A stretch of DNA of 64,000 bases, taken from positions 62,001 through 126,000 of the forward strand of contig DAOMFL010000001.1 in assembly GCA_035429805.1 (NCBI GenBank), in the 5' to 3' direction. Under the pieces are notes generated by a model, which saw only the letters and a program-made list of their open reading frames with translations, was not told the origin of the DNA and made no database searches. The position numbers and the translations under genes were made by a program. Shown in pieces: positions 9,705-18,635 of this stretch (its first letter is position 1; each line of letters opens with the position of its first letter). The DNA is from JALORV01 sp035429805 (lineage in GTDB: Bacteria > Pseudomonadota > Gammaproteobacteria > Burkholderiales > Burkholderiaceae_F).

Positions 9705-10898
9705 ATGAACCACCGAGTCACTACGCTCGTACCGCTGGCCATCGTCGCTGCGGTCGCGCTTGCCGCCTGCGGCAAGAAGGAAGAACCCGCCAAGGCCGAA
9801 CCCGCCAAGGCCGCTGCACCGGCGGCCCCGCAGAAGGGCCAGATCAAGATCGGGCACGTTGCCCCGCTGACGGGGGGCATCGCGCACCTCGGCAAGGACA
9901 ACGAAAACGGCGCCAAGCTCGCAGCCAAGGAGATCAACGCCGCCGGCGGTATCAAGCTCGGTGACCAGGTCTTCGATATCGTCATCGTCGGCGAGGACGA
10001 CAAGGCCGATCCGAAGGAAGGCACGCTCGCCGCGCAAAAGATCGTCGACTCCGGCGCCGTCGCCGTCGTCGGTCACCTGAATTCCGGCACCTCGATCCCG
10101 GCTTCGAAGATCTACTCCGACGCCAACATGACCCAGATCTCGCCGTCGGCGACGAACCCGAAGCTGACCGAGCAGGGCTTCAAGACGACGTTCCGCGTCG
10201 TCGCCAACGACAATCAGCAGGGCGGCGTCCTGGCCAATTACGCGCACGATGCGCTCAAGGCCAAGACCATTGCGATCGTCGACGACCGCACGGCCTACGG
10301 CCAGGGTCTCGCCGACGTCGTCGAGAAGGTGTCGAAGGAAAAGGGCATCAAGGTCGTCGCCCGCGAGTTCGCCACCGACAAGACGACGGACTTCAACGCC
10401 ATTCTCACGAAGATCAAGGGCACGAAGCCCGACGTCATCATGTACGGCGGCATGGACGCCACCGCAGGCCCGCTTGCGAAGCAGATGAAGCAGCTTGGAA
10501 TCAAGTCGGTGCTGCTCGCCGGTGACGGCGTGTGCTCGCCCGAGTTCATCAAGCTCGCCGGCGACGCGGCCCCCGTGCTGCACTGCTCGATGGCCGGCGA
10601 GGCGGTCGAGAAGCTGGCTAAGGGCGAGGAGTTCAAGGCCAAGTACAAGGCCGAGTTCAACCAGGACGTGCAGATCTACTCGCCGTACTCGTATGACGCG
10701 GTCTACGTCATCGCCGATGCGATCAAGCGCGCCGGCAAGGCCGACCGCGCGGCAATCACTGCCGTGATGCCCGCGACGAACTATCCGGGACTGACCGGCA
10801 CGATCGCCTTCGACGAGAAGGGCGACATCAAGAATGGCGCCATCTCGATGTTCAAGGTCAGCGGCGACAAGCTCGAGTACATCTCGACCGTCCGCTAA
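9705..10898 (+). CDS. livK: branched-chain amino-acid ABC transporter substrate-binding lipoprotein
   Basis: 397 residues, periplasmic type I binding protein. The signal peptide ends in a lipobox (LAAC, Cys at about residue 21), followed by a flexible Lys/Pro/Ala-rich linker (KKEEPAKAEPAKAAAPAAP) and then the mature fold beginning IKIGHVAPLTGGIAHLGKD. Ligand-contact motifs such as AVVGHLNSGTSIPAS and DDRTAYGQGLAD are typical of LivJ/LivK. It should deliver Leu/Ile/Val or a related amino acid to LivHMGF encoded next. A strong AGGAGGAAAGG site precedes the ATG. A terminator separates it from livH, so the binding protein can be made in excess over the membrane components. Confidence 0.9.
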   Translation: MNHRVTTLVPLAIVAAVALAACGKKEEPAKAEPAKAAAPAAPQKGQIKIGHVAPLTGGIAHLGKDNENGAKLAAKEINAAGGIKLGDQVFDIVIVGEDDKADPKEGTLAAQKIVDSGAVAVVGHLNSGTSIPASKIYSDANMTQISPSATNPKLTEQGFKTTFRVVANDNQQGGVLANYAHDALKAKTIAIVDDRTAYGQGLADVVEKVSKEKGIKVVAREFATDKTTDFNAILTKIKGTKPDVIMYGGMDATAGPLAKQMKQLGIKSVLLAGDGVCSPEFIKLAGDAAPVLHCSMAGEAVEKLAKGEEFKAKYKAEFNQDVQIYSPYSYDAVYVIADAIKRAGKADRAAITAVMPATNYPGLTGTIAFDEKGDIKNGAISMFKVSGDKLEYISTVR

Positions 10899-10917
10899 TC
10901 GCCACCAGCGCCTCCAG

Positions 10918-10946
10918 AACGGCACCTTCGGGTGCCGTTTTTTTTA
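10918..10946 (+). terminator. intrinsic terminator between livK and livH
   Basis: AACGGCACC-TTCG-GGTGCCGTT followed by an uninterrupted T-run. The UUCG tetraloop, 9-bp stem and T tract make this one of the clearest terminators in the window; partial read-through would give the usual LivK excess. Confidence 0.88.
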
Positions 10947-11032
10947 GTAGCCACACAGGGCCCCGGGGTTGCTACGATGCGTGGCAGCCTCGACCCGACT
11001 GCCTGACGCGACCCGTCCCCTTCCAGGATTCG

Positions 11033-11962
11033 ATGGATACCTTCATCCAGCAGATCATCAACGGCCTCGTGCTCGGCAGCATGTATTCGCTGATCGCGCT
11101 CGGCTACACGATGGTCTACGGCATCCTGAACCTGATCAACTTCGCCCACGGCGACGTGCTGACCGTCGGCGCGCTGACGGCACTGTCGACAATCATGCTG
11201 CTGCAGGCCATGTTTCCGGGCCTGCCGGGATGGGTGCTGATCGTCGCCGGGCTGCTGGCGGCGATCCCGGTGTGCGTGGTGCTGAGCCTCGTGATCGAGC
11301 GAGTCGCCTACCGGCCGCTGCGCAACGCACCGCGGCTCGCGCCGCTGATCACCGCCATCGGCGTGTCGATCGTCATCCAGACCGTGGCGATGCTGGTGTG
11401 GGGCCGTAACTACCTCACATTTCCGCAACTGATCCCGAACACTCCGCTTGAAATCGGCGGCGCGACCGTGACGATCACGAAGCTGATCGTCATCGTATTG
11501 TCGGCGGTCGTGATGGTCGCGCTGATGCTGCTGGTGAACCGCACCAAGCTCGGCCGGGCGATGCGCGCGACGGCCGAGAACCCGCGCGTGGCCGGGCTGA
11601 TGGGCGTGAACCCGAACTTCGTCATTGCCGCCACCTTTGCGATCGGCGCCGCGCTCGCCGCGCTGGCGGGCGTGATGCTCGCGGCCACCTACAGCGTCGC
11701 CCACTTCTACATGGGATTTTTGCCGGGATTGAAGGCGTTCACGGCCGCCGTGCTTGGCGGCATCGGCAATATCCCGGGCGCGATGCTGGGCGGCCTTCTG
11801 CTCGGACTGATCGAGGCACTGGGAGCTGGCTACATCGGGCAGTTGACCGGCGGCGTGCTCGGCAGCCACTACCAGGACATTTTTGCTTTCCTGATCCTGG
11901 TGACGGTGCTGATCTTCCGTCCGTCGGGCCTGCTCGGCGAGCGCGTCGCGGACCGGGCCTAA
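11033..11962 (+). CDS. livH: branched-chain amino-acid ABC transporter permease LivH
   Basis: 309 residues and about eight hydrophobic helices. It opens MDTFIQQIINGLVLGSMYSL with the LivH hallmark YGILNLINFAHGD and has the coupling-loop region RATAENPRVAGLMGVN, which contacts the ATPases. It forms the inner-membrane channel with LivM. Followed by livM after 2 bp. Confidence 0.92.
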   Translation: MDTFIQQIINGLVLGSMYSLIALGYTMVYGILNLINFAHGDVLTVGALTALSTIMLLQAMFPGLPGWVLIVAGLLAAIPVCVVLSLVIERVAYRPLRNAPRLAPLITAIGVSIVIQTVAMLVWGRNYLTFPQLIPNTPLEIGGATVTITKLIVIVLSAVVMVALMLLVNRTKLGRAMRATAENPRVAGLMGVNPNFVIAATFAIGAALAALAGVMLAATYSVAHFYMGFLPGLKAFTAAVLGGIGNIPGAMLGGLLLGLIEALGAGYIGQLTGGVLGSHYQDIFAFLILVTVLIFRPSGLLGERVADRA

Positions 11963-11964
11963 CG

Positions 11965-13115
11965 GTGGGTACCCTGCTGCCGCGCCTGTCCCAGAACCGC
12001 ACCGCGGTATGGGTCGCAGTCGCCGTGGTCGCCGGGGTCCTGATCGTGCTGCCGTTTGCGTTCGGCGTGCTCGGCAACGCCTGGGTGCGCGCGCTGGCGT
12101 TCGCGCTGCTCTACATCATGCTGGCGCTGGGGCTCAACATCGTCGTCGGCTTCGCCGGGCTGCTCGACCTCGGCTACATCGCGTTCTACGCGGTCGGCGC
12201 CTACATGTACGCGCTGCTCGCCTCGCCGCACCTGACTTCGAATTTCCAGTGGATCGCCCAGACCTTCCCGCACGGACTGCACAGTTCGATCTGGCTGGTG
12301 ATCCCGCTCGGCGCCGGCCTCGCGGCGTTCTCCGGCATCATGTTCGGCGCCCCGGTGCTGAAGCTGCGCGGTGACTATCTCGCGATCGTCACGCTCGGCT
12401 TCGGCGAGATCGTCCGCATCTTCATGAACAACCTGAATGCGCCGCTCAACATCACGAACGGGCCGCAAGGCATCACTTTGATCGACCCGATCAGTATCGG
12501 CATCTCCTGGCCGGTCGAGTGGACGATCAATCTCGGCCGGACGCAGACGATCTTCGGTATCACGCTGCCTTCGGTCTACCTCTACTACTACCTGTTCCTC
12601 GTGCTGACGATCGTCGCGATCGTCGTCTGCGTGCGCCTGCAGAACTCGCGGCTGGGCCGCGCCTGGATGGCGATCCGCGAGGACGAAATCGCGGCCAAGG
12701 CGATGGGCATAAACGTGCGCAACGTCAAGCTGCTGGCGTTCGCGCTCGGCGCGACGTTCGGCGGCGTGTCGGGCGCGATGTTCTCGGCCTTCCAGGGCTT
12801 CGTTTCGCCGGAATCATTCACGCTGAACGAGTCGATCATCGTGCTGGCGATGATCGTGCTCGGCGGGCTCGGCCACATCCCCGGCGTCGTACTCGGCGCG
12901 GTACTGCTCGCGCTGTTCCCCGAGCTGCTGCGCCACACGGTCGTGCCGGTGCAGACCTTTCTCTTCGGGCACGTCGTCATCGACGCCGAGGTGCTGCGCA
13001 TGATGCTCTACGGCCTGGCAATGGTGCTGATCATGCTGTACCGGCCGAAGGGCCTGTGGCCGGCGCCGGAGCACGGCGTCAATCCGTCGAGCCGCGTGGC
13101 GGCGCAGAGGGCGTG

Positions 13116-13116
<1 letters not shown>
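11965..13116 (+). CDS. livM: branched-chain amino-acid ABC transporter permease LivM
   Basis: 383 residues. After a short N-terminal helix it has ALGLNIVVGFAGLLDLGYIAFYAVGAY, a LivM signature, and the coupling loop GRAWMAIREDEIAAKAMGINV. It starts with GTG two bases after the livH stop and ends overlapping the livG ATG by one base, so the four genes are tightly coupled. A long periplasmic loop between about residues 90 and 200 is usual in this family. Confidence 0.92.
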
Positions 13117-13907
<791 letters not shown>

Positions 13908-13909
13908 GG

Positions 13910-14065
13910 ATGAGTGAAGTCGTTCTTCGCGTCGCAGGGCTGAAGGTCGCCTACGGCGGTCTGCGCGCTGCGCGCTCCGCCCGCCCGGGCGATTCCGGGA
14001 CCCCCGCCCCGACCCTCCCCCGCAAGGGGGAGGGAGCGCGCATTGCGCCGGTGAAGCATGGCTGA
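13910..14065 (+). pseudogene. broken duplicate of the livF 5' end, in frame with a palindromic insert
   Basis: Two bases after livG an ATG opens 17 codons (MSEVVLRVAGLKVAYGG) that match the start of the intact livF (MADVVLRVAGLKVAYGG) at 15 of 17 residues. At the DNA level there are 8 differences in 51 bases, and five of the seven differing codons are synonymous. After codon 17 the similarity stops and the frame runs through GC-rich sequence containing the perfect palindrome CCCTCCCCC-GCAA-GGGGGAGGG (14013-14034). The 51-codon frame ends with TGA at 14063-14065, overlapping the real livF ATG at 14058 by 8 bases. It looks like the remnant of a second livF copy carrying a repeat element. Translation of it could still couple livG to livF. 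Confidence 0.75.
14013..14034. repeat. 9-bp palindrome CCCTCCCCC/GGGGGAGGG with GCAA loop
   Basis: A perfect 9-bp stem with a four-base GCAA loop. From general knowledge, similar C-rich/G-rich palindromes recur in many proteobacterial genomes. Here it sits exactly in the break of the duplicated livF start. Confidence 0.75.
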
Positions 14066-14777
14066 TGTCGTCCTTCGCGTTGCTGGCCTCAAGGTCGCCT
14101 ACGGCGGTATTCAGGCCGTCAAGGGCGTCGACCTGCAGATCCACGCCGGAGAACTGGTGACGCTGATCGGCGCGAATGGTGCCGGCAAGACGTCGACGCT
14201 GAAGGCGATCACCGGCACGCAGGCATGGGCCGGCGAGATCGAATACATGGGGAAATCCACCCGCGGCAAGGCGTCGTATCACCTGCTGGCGCGGGGCCTG
14301 GCGATGGTGCCCGAAGGCCGCGGCGTGTTCGCGCGCATGACGGTCACGGAAAACCTGCAGATGGGCGCGTTTGTGCGCAACGACGACGCCGGCATCAAGC
14401 GCGACATCGACGAGATGTTCACGATCTTTCCGCGCCTGAAGGAACGGTCGAAACAGCTCGCGGGGACACTTTCGGGCGGCGAGCAGCAGATGCTTGCGAT
14501 GGCGCGCGCGCTGATGAGCCAGCCGAAGCTGCTGCTGCTGGACGAGCCGTCGATGGGCCTGTCGCCGATCATGGTCGAGAAGGTCTTCGAGGTCATTCGC
14601 GCGGTGGCTGAACGCAAGGTGCCGATGCTGCTGGTCGAGCAGAACGCCCGCCTCGCGCTGGAGGCGGCGCATCGCGCCTATGTGATGGATTCCGGGCTGA
14701 TCACGCTGAGCGGTGACGCCCATGCGATGCTGACCGACCCCAAGGTGCGCGAGGCCTACCTCGGCGAGGCCGCCTGA
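14058..14777 (+). CDS. livF: branched-chain amino-acid ABC transporter ATP-binding protein LivF
   Basis: 239 residues. Walker A GANGAGKTS, the canonical signature LSGGEQQMLAMARAL, Walker B LLLLDEPSMGLSP and the LivF-typical RGLAMVPEGRGVFARMTV are all present. It pairs with LivG as the second ATPase. Its ATG lies within the last codons of the upstream remnant ORF, giving an 8-base overlap. No good ribosome site is seen just upstream other than a GGTGAAG run, consistent with coupled translation. Confidence 0.93.
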   Translation: MADVVLRVAGLKVAYGGIQAVKGVDLQIHAGELVTLIGANGAGKTSTLKAITGTQAWAGEIEYMGKSTRGKASYHLLARGLAMVPEGRGVFARMTVTENLQMGAFVRNDDAGIKRDIDEMFTIFPRLKERSKQLAGTLSGGEQQMLAMARALMSQPKLLLLDEPSMGLSPIMVEKVFEVIRAVAERKVPMLLVEQNARLALEAAHRAYVMDSGLITLSGDAHAMLTDPKVREAYLGEAA

Positions 14778-14799
14778 CGCGGGTTCCGGCAGATTGCCC

Positions 14800-15336
14800 C
14801 TAGCGGGAACCGGCGCTCGCCTTGCGCGCTTCGAACTCCCGCTTCGCCTTGACGAACTCGTTGACGCACTCGACCGTCGCGCCGGCTGCTGGATCCTTGC
14901 ACGCGGCCGAGGGTCTGTAGAAGCGTTTCCAGGCGTCTTCGCTCTCCTCGCTCGCCCGGCGCGCCTGTTCGACGGCCGCCCGCTGCCGCGCCATTTCTTC
15001 CTGCTGGATGCGGGCCTGCGTCTCGGTCGAGCCGTCGGCCGCCAGCAATGCCCGGCGCGCCTTTTCGGCGGCTGCTTCCTCCGCCGCCTGCCGCTCATGC
15101 TCCTCGCGTGCCCTCGCCTCGCGCTCCGCACGCGCCTTGGCGAGCCGCGCCTGAATCCGGCTCGAATCCGCCGCTGACTGTTCGATCACCAGCGCCTCGC
15201 GCGACGTGCGGCCCGGCTCCAGCCAGTACATCAGGCCCGCGCCCATGATGAGCGCGACACCGCAGGCGACGCAGAACGCCGGGCTGATGCGCTGCAGCGC
15301 GCTGGGGGCCGGGGCAGTGGACTGGCTCGGATCCAT
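14800..15336 (-). CDS. membrane-anchored coiled-coil protein of unknown function
   Basis: 178 residues; not recognised. One hydrophobic segment (about 21-40, FCVACGVALIMGAGLMYWL) follows a short Ser/Pro/Ala-rich N terminus. Residues 55-135 are very rich in Ala, Glu, Arg and Gln with heptad-like spacing (ARLAKARAEREARAREEHER), suggesting a long periplasmic or cytoplasmic helix. The tail has two cysteines (AACKDP, VECVNEF) that could form a disulfide. It is 131 bp downstream of the transglutaminase gene on the same strand and might end that operon. Confidence 0.6.
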   Translation of the reverse strand: MDPSQSTAPAPSALQRISPAFCVACGVALIMGAGLMYWLEPGRTSREALVIEQSAADSSRIQARLAKARAEREARAREEHERQAAEEAAAEKARRALLAADGSTETQARIQQEEMARQRAAVEQARRASEESEDAWKRFYRPSAACKDPAAGATVECVNEFVKAKREFEARKASAGSR

Positions 15337-15467
15337 CGTCGGACACGGTGAGATACGGTGTTATCGCGGTACTACGGCAGGGCCGCCGCCTTCTGCACCC
15401 CGCAATCCGCGCAATTGGCCGCTCTCGCGCCATGATTTCGCGGGAGCGTGCACGCTGACCGTCCTGC

Positions 15468-16373
15468 TTACTCGGCCCCGTCGCGGTGACTGCTCACTGC
15501 GACTTCCACGCCCATGCTGCGGAAGTCATCGGGATCGCCGAACCAGCGGCCGGAAATCGGCGCGGCAAGGTCCGGGTCGCGAGCGTAGGCCACGCGGATC
15601 AGGCTCGATCCGCCGAACAGCGCGTTGGTCGGATCGAACGGCACCCAGCCGGCGCCGGGCAGGTAGACGTGCAGCCAGGCGTGCGTCGCCCCGGCTCCGG
15701 TCAGCCCCGCGCCCTCCTCTGAATCGAGCGATGGATCGTAGAGGTAGCCGGAAACGAAGCGCGCGGCCATCCCGAGCCGACGCACGACTTCCATCATCAG
15801 CAGCGCGAAGTCGCGACACGTCCCGGCGCCGCGCTGCAGCGTTTCGTCGGGCGACTGCGTGCCCTCCTGCTCGCGGTGCTCGTACGCGAAGCCCGCCTTT
15901 ATCGATGCAGCGATCGAGGTGAGCAGTTCGCGCGTATCGGGCCGCACGACCGGTGCCAGGAACGGCCGACACCATTCGAAGAGCCTTCCTTCGGGGTCGG
16001 GATAGTGCCGCTCGAGCAGAGCGCCGAGATCGCGCCGCTCCTCCGCCGTGTAGTCGAACGGCCAGCGCCGTGCGCGTGGGGCCAGCGGCAGGTCGTTGAT
16101 GCCGCGCACGCCTCGGTGCGAGATCCGGAAGCTGCAGTCGATCTTCAGCTCGTCGGCTGCCGCCTGCGGCGTGACGAGCGTGACCCAGTTGGACTGCGTG
16201 TCCTGGATCCAGTCGATGCGCGCATCGACGCTGACCTCGATCGACGTATCCAGCACGCGGATGTCGTGGCCCGAGCGCGGCCGGAACATCACGCGATGCG
16301 GCCCGAAACGGACCGGGCGCGCATAGCGGTAGGTCGTCGTGTGCCGGACATCCAGCACGCGCGGCGACATCAC
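15468..16373 (-). CDS. transglutaminase-like (cysteine protease fold) family protein
   Basis: 301 residues with the bacterial transglutaminase N-terminal beta domain (VLDVRHTTTYRYARPVRFGPHRV) and the catalytic core. The Cys-His-Asp triad is visible in GAGTCRDFALLM, THAWLHVYLPGAGW and FDPTNALFGG. No signal peptide, so likely cytoplasmic. The family usually acts as peptidase or amide hydrolase; the substrate is unknown. It overlaps paiB upstream by 4 bases, so it is the fourth gene of the GNAT-argC-paiB operon. Confidence 0.8.
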   Translation of the reverse strand: MMSPRVLDVRHTTTYRYARPVRFGPHRVMFRPRSGHDIRVLDTSIEVSVDARIDWIQDTQSNWVTLVTPQAAADELKIDCSFRISHRGVRGINDLPLAPRARRWPFDYTAEERRDLGALLERHYPDPEGRLFEWCRPFLAPVVRPDTRELLTSIAASIKAGFAYEHREQEGTQSPDETLQRGAGTCRDFALLMMEVVRRLGMAARFVSGYLYDPSLDSEEGAGLTGAGATHAWLHVYLPGAGWVPFDPTNALFGGSSLIRVAYARDPDLAAPISGRWFGDPDDFRSMGVEVAVSSHRDGAE

Positions 16374-16993
16374 TCGCTCTCGGCCGACAACTGCAGGGTC
16401 CAGTCCGCGAGCTGGCGCTCCTTGTCGCTGCCCGACTGCATCGCCTGCAGCACGCGCGCCCGGTCGTCCGCAGGCCGGTTCTGGCCCAGCTTGAACTTCG
16501 CGTCGATGCGGTCAACAGTGATCGTGAACGCGACGATGCCGCCCTTCATGCCCTCGCGGTACGCGAGATCGAGCTCGTCCCACTGGGCCCGGTAGGCCGG
16601 ATCGTGCCGATCGATCAGCGCCTTCAGCACGCCTTCCTTCGTGGCGCTGTCGTGGGACGGCTCGACGGTACCGTGCGCATGGACCACCGCGTAGTTCCAC
16701 GTCGGCACCGCCTTGCGCGCCGAATACAGCCGCGGCGAGATGAAGGCATCGCCGCCGTGGAAGATCGCGACCACGCGGCGGCGCTCGCCCCACGCCTCCC
16801 ATTGCGGGTTCGCGCGCGCGAGATGCCCCAGCAGCCGCCATGCATCGCCCTCTTCGGCCAGCAGCAGCGGCACATGCGACACGATCGGCTCTTCAGCACC
16901 GGGAGTGATCAGCGTTGCGAACGGATTGGCGCGCACCAGCGCGGCTGCGATCGCACTGCGCTCGACAGCAAAGTGAGCCGGTGTATAGAGCAT
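16370..16993 (-). CDS. PaiB-family FMN-binding split-barrel protein
   Basis: 207 residues. It starts MLYTPAHFAVERSAIAAALVRANPFATLI, followed by VSHVPLLLAEEG, AIFHGGDAFISPRLY, PTWNYAVVHAHG and LGQNRPADDRARV, all characteristic of the PaiB/DUF2470-neighbour flavin-binding fold. Bacillus PaiB was described as a negative regulator of sporulation and protease genes, but most homologues are better regarded as FMN-binding proteins with unproven roles. It overlaps argC by one base and the transglutaminase gene by four. Confidence 0.82.
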   Translation of the reverse strand: MLYTPAHFAVERSAIAAALVRANPFATLITPGAEEPIVSHVPLLLAEEGDAWRLLGHLARANPQWEAWGERRRVVAIFHGGDAFISPRLYSARKAVPTWNYAVVHAHGTVEPSHDSATKEGVLKALIDRHDPAYRAQWDELDLAYREGMKGGIVAFTITVDRIDAKFKLGQNRPADDRARVLQAMQSGSDKERQLADWTLQLSAESE

Positions 16994-17949
16994 CAGTCGA
17001 GACCGCTGCCTTCCGGCAGGCCGAGCATCAGGTTGAGGTTCTGCACCGCGGCGCCGCTGGCGCCCTTGCCGAGGTTGTCGAGCCGAGCCACGAGCAACGC
17101 CTGCCGCGCGGCATCGTTGGCAAAGACGAAAACCTCGAGCCGGTTCGTGCCGTTCAGACCTTCGGGCTCGAGGAAGCCGCCGCCGCGCAGCAGCGCCGTG
17201 TCGTTGAGCGGCCGCACCGAGACGAAGGCTTCGCCAGCAAAGTGATCGGCATAGGCCGCGTGCAGCTCGGCGCCGGTGACGATGCGCGGCAAAGCCGCGG
17301 TCTGCAGCGGAACGTGCACCAGCATGCCCTGCCGGAAGTCGCCGACTGCCGGCGAGAACAGCGGCGCCCGCGCGAGCGGGCCGTGCTTCTGCATCTCATC
17401 GACGTGCTTGTGCTTCAGGGTCAGGCCGTAGTCGCCATACACCTGCGGACGCGCGCCGGCCGGCTGCTCGAAGGACTCGATCATCTTGCGGCCGCCGCCG
17501 GTGTAGCCGGACACCGCGTGAACGGTGACCGGGAAGTCTTCCGGCAGCAGGCCGCGCTCGCGCAGCGGCCGCACGAGCGCGAGGAACCCGGTCGGATAAC
17601 AGCCCGGGTTGGAGACACGCCGCGCCGACGCGATCGCGGCGCGCTGGGCGCGCGTCAGCTCGGCAAAGCCGTAGACCCAGCCGGCCGCGGTGCGGTGCGC
17701 GGTGCTGGCGTCGATGACGCGTGTGCGGTCGTTGCTGATCAGCGCAACAGTCTCACGCGCCGCGTCATCCGGCAGACAGAGGATCACGCAGTCGGCACGG
17801 TTGATGATTTCGCGCTTGGCCGCCGGGTCCTTGCGTGCCTCCGCGGGCAGGCTCAGCAGCTGCAGGTCGCGCCGCGCTTCCAGCCGCGCGCGGATCTGCA
17901 GGCCGGTGGTGCCGTGTTCGCCATCGATGAAGACGGTCGGTGTGCTCAT
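16993..17949 (-). CDS. argC: N-acetyl-gamma-glutamyl-phosphate reductase, type 2
   Basis: 318 residues, the short ArgC class. The N-terminal NAD(P) motif is VFIDGEHGTTGLQIRARL; the catalytic cysteine is in RRVSNPGCYPTGFLALV; and VSGYTGGGRKMIE is the conserved glycine loop. It reduces N-acetyl-glutamyl phosphate to the semialdehyde, the third step of arginine synthesis. Unusually it lies with a GNAT acetyltransferase, PaiB and transglutaminase rather than with argB or argJ. The operon is preceded by an Arg-rich leader ORF and a terminator (18470-18602), which suggests control by arginine supply. Confidence 0.92.
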   Translation of the reverse strand: MSTPTVFIDGEHGTTGLQIRARLEARRDLQLLSLPAEARKDPAAKREIINRADCVILCLPDDAARETVALISNDRTRVIDASTAHRTAAGWVYGFAELTRAQRAAIASARRVSNPGCYPTGFLALVRPLRERGLLPEDFPVTVHAVSGYTGGGRKMIESFEQPAGARPQVYGDYGLTLKHKHVDEMQKHGPLARAPLFSPAVGDFRQGMLVHVPLQTAALPRIVTGAELHAAYADHFAGEAFVSVRPLNDTALLRGGGFLEPEGLNGTNRLEVFVFANDAARQALLVARLDNLGKGASGAAVQNLNLMLGLPEGSGLD

Positions 17950-18407
17950 GGCCGTGTCCTTGTCTGGCCGGTGACCTTCGTCCGGCCCGTGTAAACGTCG
18001 GGATTGTGCCTTTCCATCGCGCGCGGGGGGTCGGCGAGCGGCGTGAAGCCGAAGCGCTCATAGAGCGCATGCGCGTCCCGCGTGCGCAGCCCCCAGCGCC
18101 GCAGGCCCTGCAGGTCAGGATGCTCGACTATTGCCGCGACCAGCCGCGTCCCGATGCCCCGCCCGCGTGCAGACTCCGCCACGAACACGTCGCACAACCA
18201 GGCGAAGGTGGCGCGATCCGTGACCACACGGGCAAACGCCACCTGCTCCCCGCCGGCGAAGGCCGAGGCGACCAGCGAGTGGTCTATCGCCCGATCGACG
18301 ATGTCGCGACCGATGCCGATCGACCAGTAGGCCTCGCAGCTCAGCCAGCGGTGCACCCGGCTGCGGTCGACACGGACGGGATCGAACGAGATCGTTACAG
18401 CGCTCAT
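17946..18407 (-). CDS. GNAT-family N-acetyltransferase
   Basis: 153 residues. The acetyl-CoA pyrophosphate-binding loop is ESARGRGIGTRLVAAIV, and the C-terminal strand-helix LYERFGFTPLADPP is typical of GNAT proteins that modify small amines or amino acids. It is the first gene of the argC operon (its stop overlaps the argC ATG by four bases). The acceptor is unknown; a role in amino-acid N-acetylation is only suggested by the neighbour. GGAG lies about 9 bases before the ATG. Confidence 0.8.
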   Translation of the reverse strand: MSAVTISFDPVRVDRSRVHRWLSCEAYWSIGIGRDIVDRAIDHSLVASAFAGGEQVAFARVVTDRATFAWLCDVFVAESARGRGIGTRLVAAIVEHPDLQGLRRWGLRTRDAHALYERFGFTPLADPPRAMERHNPDVYTGRTKVTGQTRTRP

Positions 18408-18469
18408 CTCGGCATCTCCAAATCAAATAGCCTGCACATCGTCGATCCTTGTAGCGCACAAAAACAGAA

Positions 18470-18490
18470 AGGCCGCGGGGTCCGCGGCCT
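18470..18490 (-). terminator. intrinsic terminator / possible attenuator ahead of the GNAT-argC operon
   Basis: On the minus strand AGGCCGCGG-ACC-CCGCGGCCT is followed by TTCTGTTTTT. It stands 27 bases after the stop of an Arg-rich 23-residue ORF and about 60 bases before the GNAT ATG. It may simply end the reductase transcript from upstream, or act as an attenuator. It also has a short T-rich run on the plus strand (TTTTGTGTT). Confidence 0.75.
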
Positions 18491-18517
18491 TTTGTGTTGA
18501 CACCTGTCCTCCGGTGG

Positions 18518-18589
18518 TCAGCCCTGCGCGCGCGCTCCCCTGCGGAGATCCGCATCACGTCGCACGCGTCGGGACTGGTTCAGGTTCAT
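18518..18589 (-). CDS. putative Arg-rich leader peptide (23 residues)
   Basis: Reads M-N-L-N-Q-S-R-R-V-R-R-D-A-D-L-R-R-G-A-R-A-Q-G. Seven of 23 residues are arginine, in three pairs plus one, and four of the Arg codons (CGA, CGA, CGT, AGG) are ones expected to be less used in this GC-rich genome. TACACT (18597-18602 on the minus strand) ends 7 bases before the ATG, so transcription could begin at the ATG itself. An intrinsic terminator follows 27 bases after the stop, then GNAT and argC. This is the classical layout of a transcription-attenuation leader. GC-rich DNA produces Arg codons by chance, so conservation in related genomes is needed. Confidence 0.45.
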   Translation of the reverse strand: MNLNQSRRVRRDADLRRGARAQG

Positions 18590-18596
18590 GCGGGCA

Positions 18597-18602
18597 AGTG
18601 TA
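18597..18602 (-). promoter_or_regulatory. -10-like TACACT placed for a leaderless transcript
   Basis: The hexamer ends 7 bases before the leader-ORF ATG. No good -35 is visible. Confidence 0.35.
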
Positions 18603-18635
18603 GCCCGAGATCGCGGCGCCGCGCCAGCGGATTCT

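Noticed and set aside
18490..18620. Possible 6S or 4.5S RNA between the reductase and the GNAT gene
   Set aside because: No SRP GGAAG/AGCA core and no 6S-like central bubble; the leader ORF plus terminator explains the region better.
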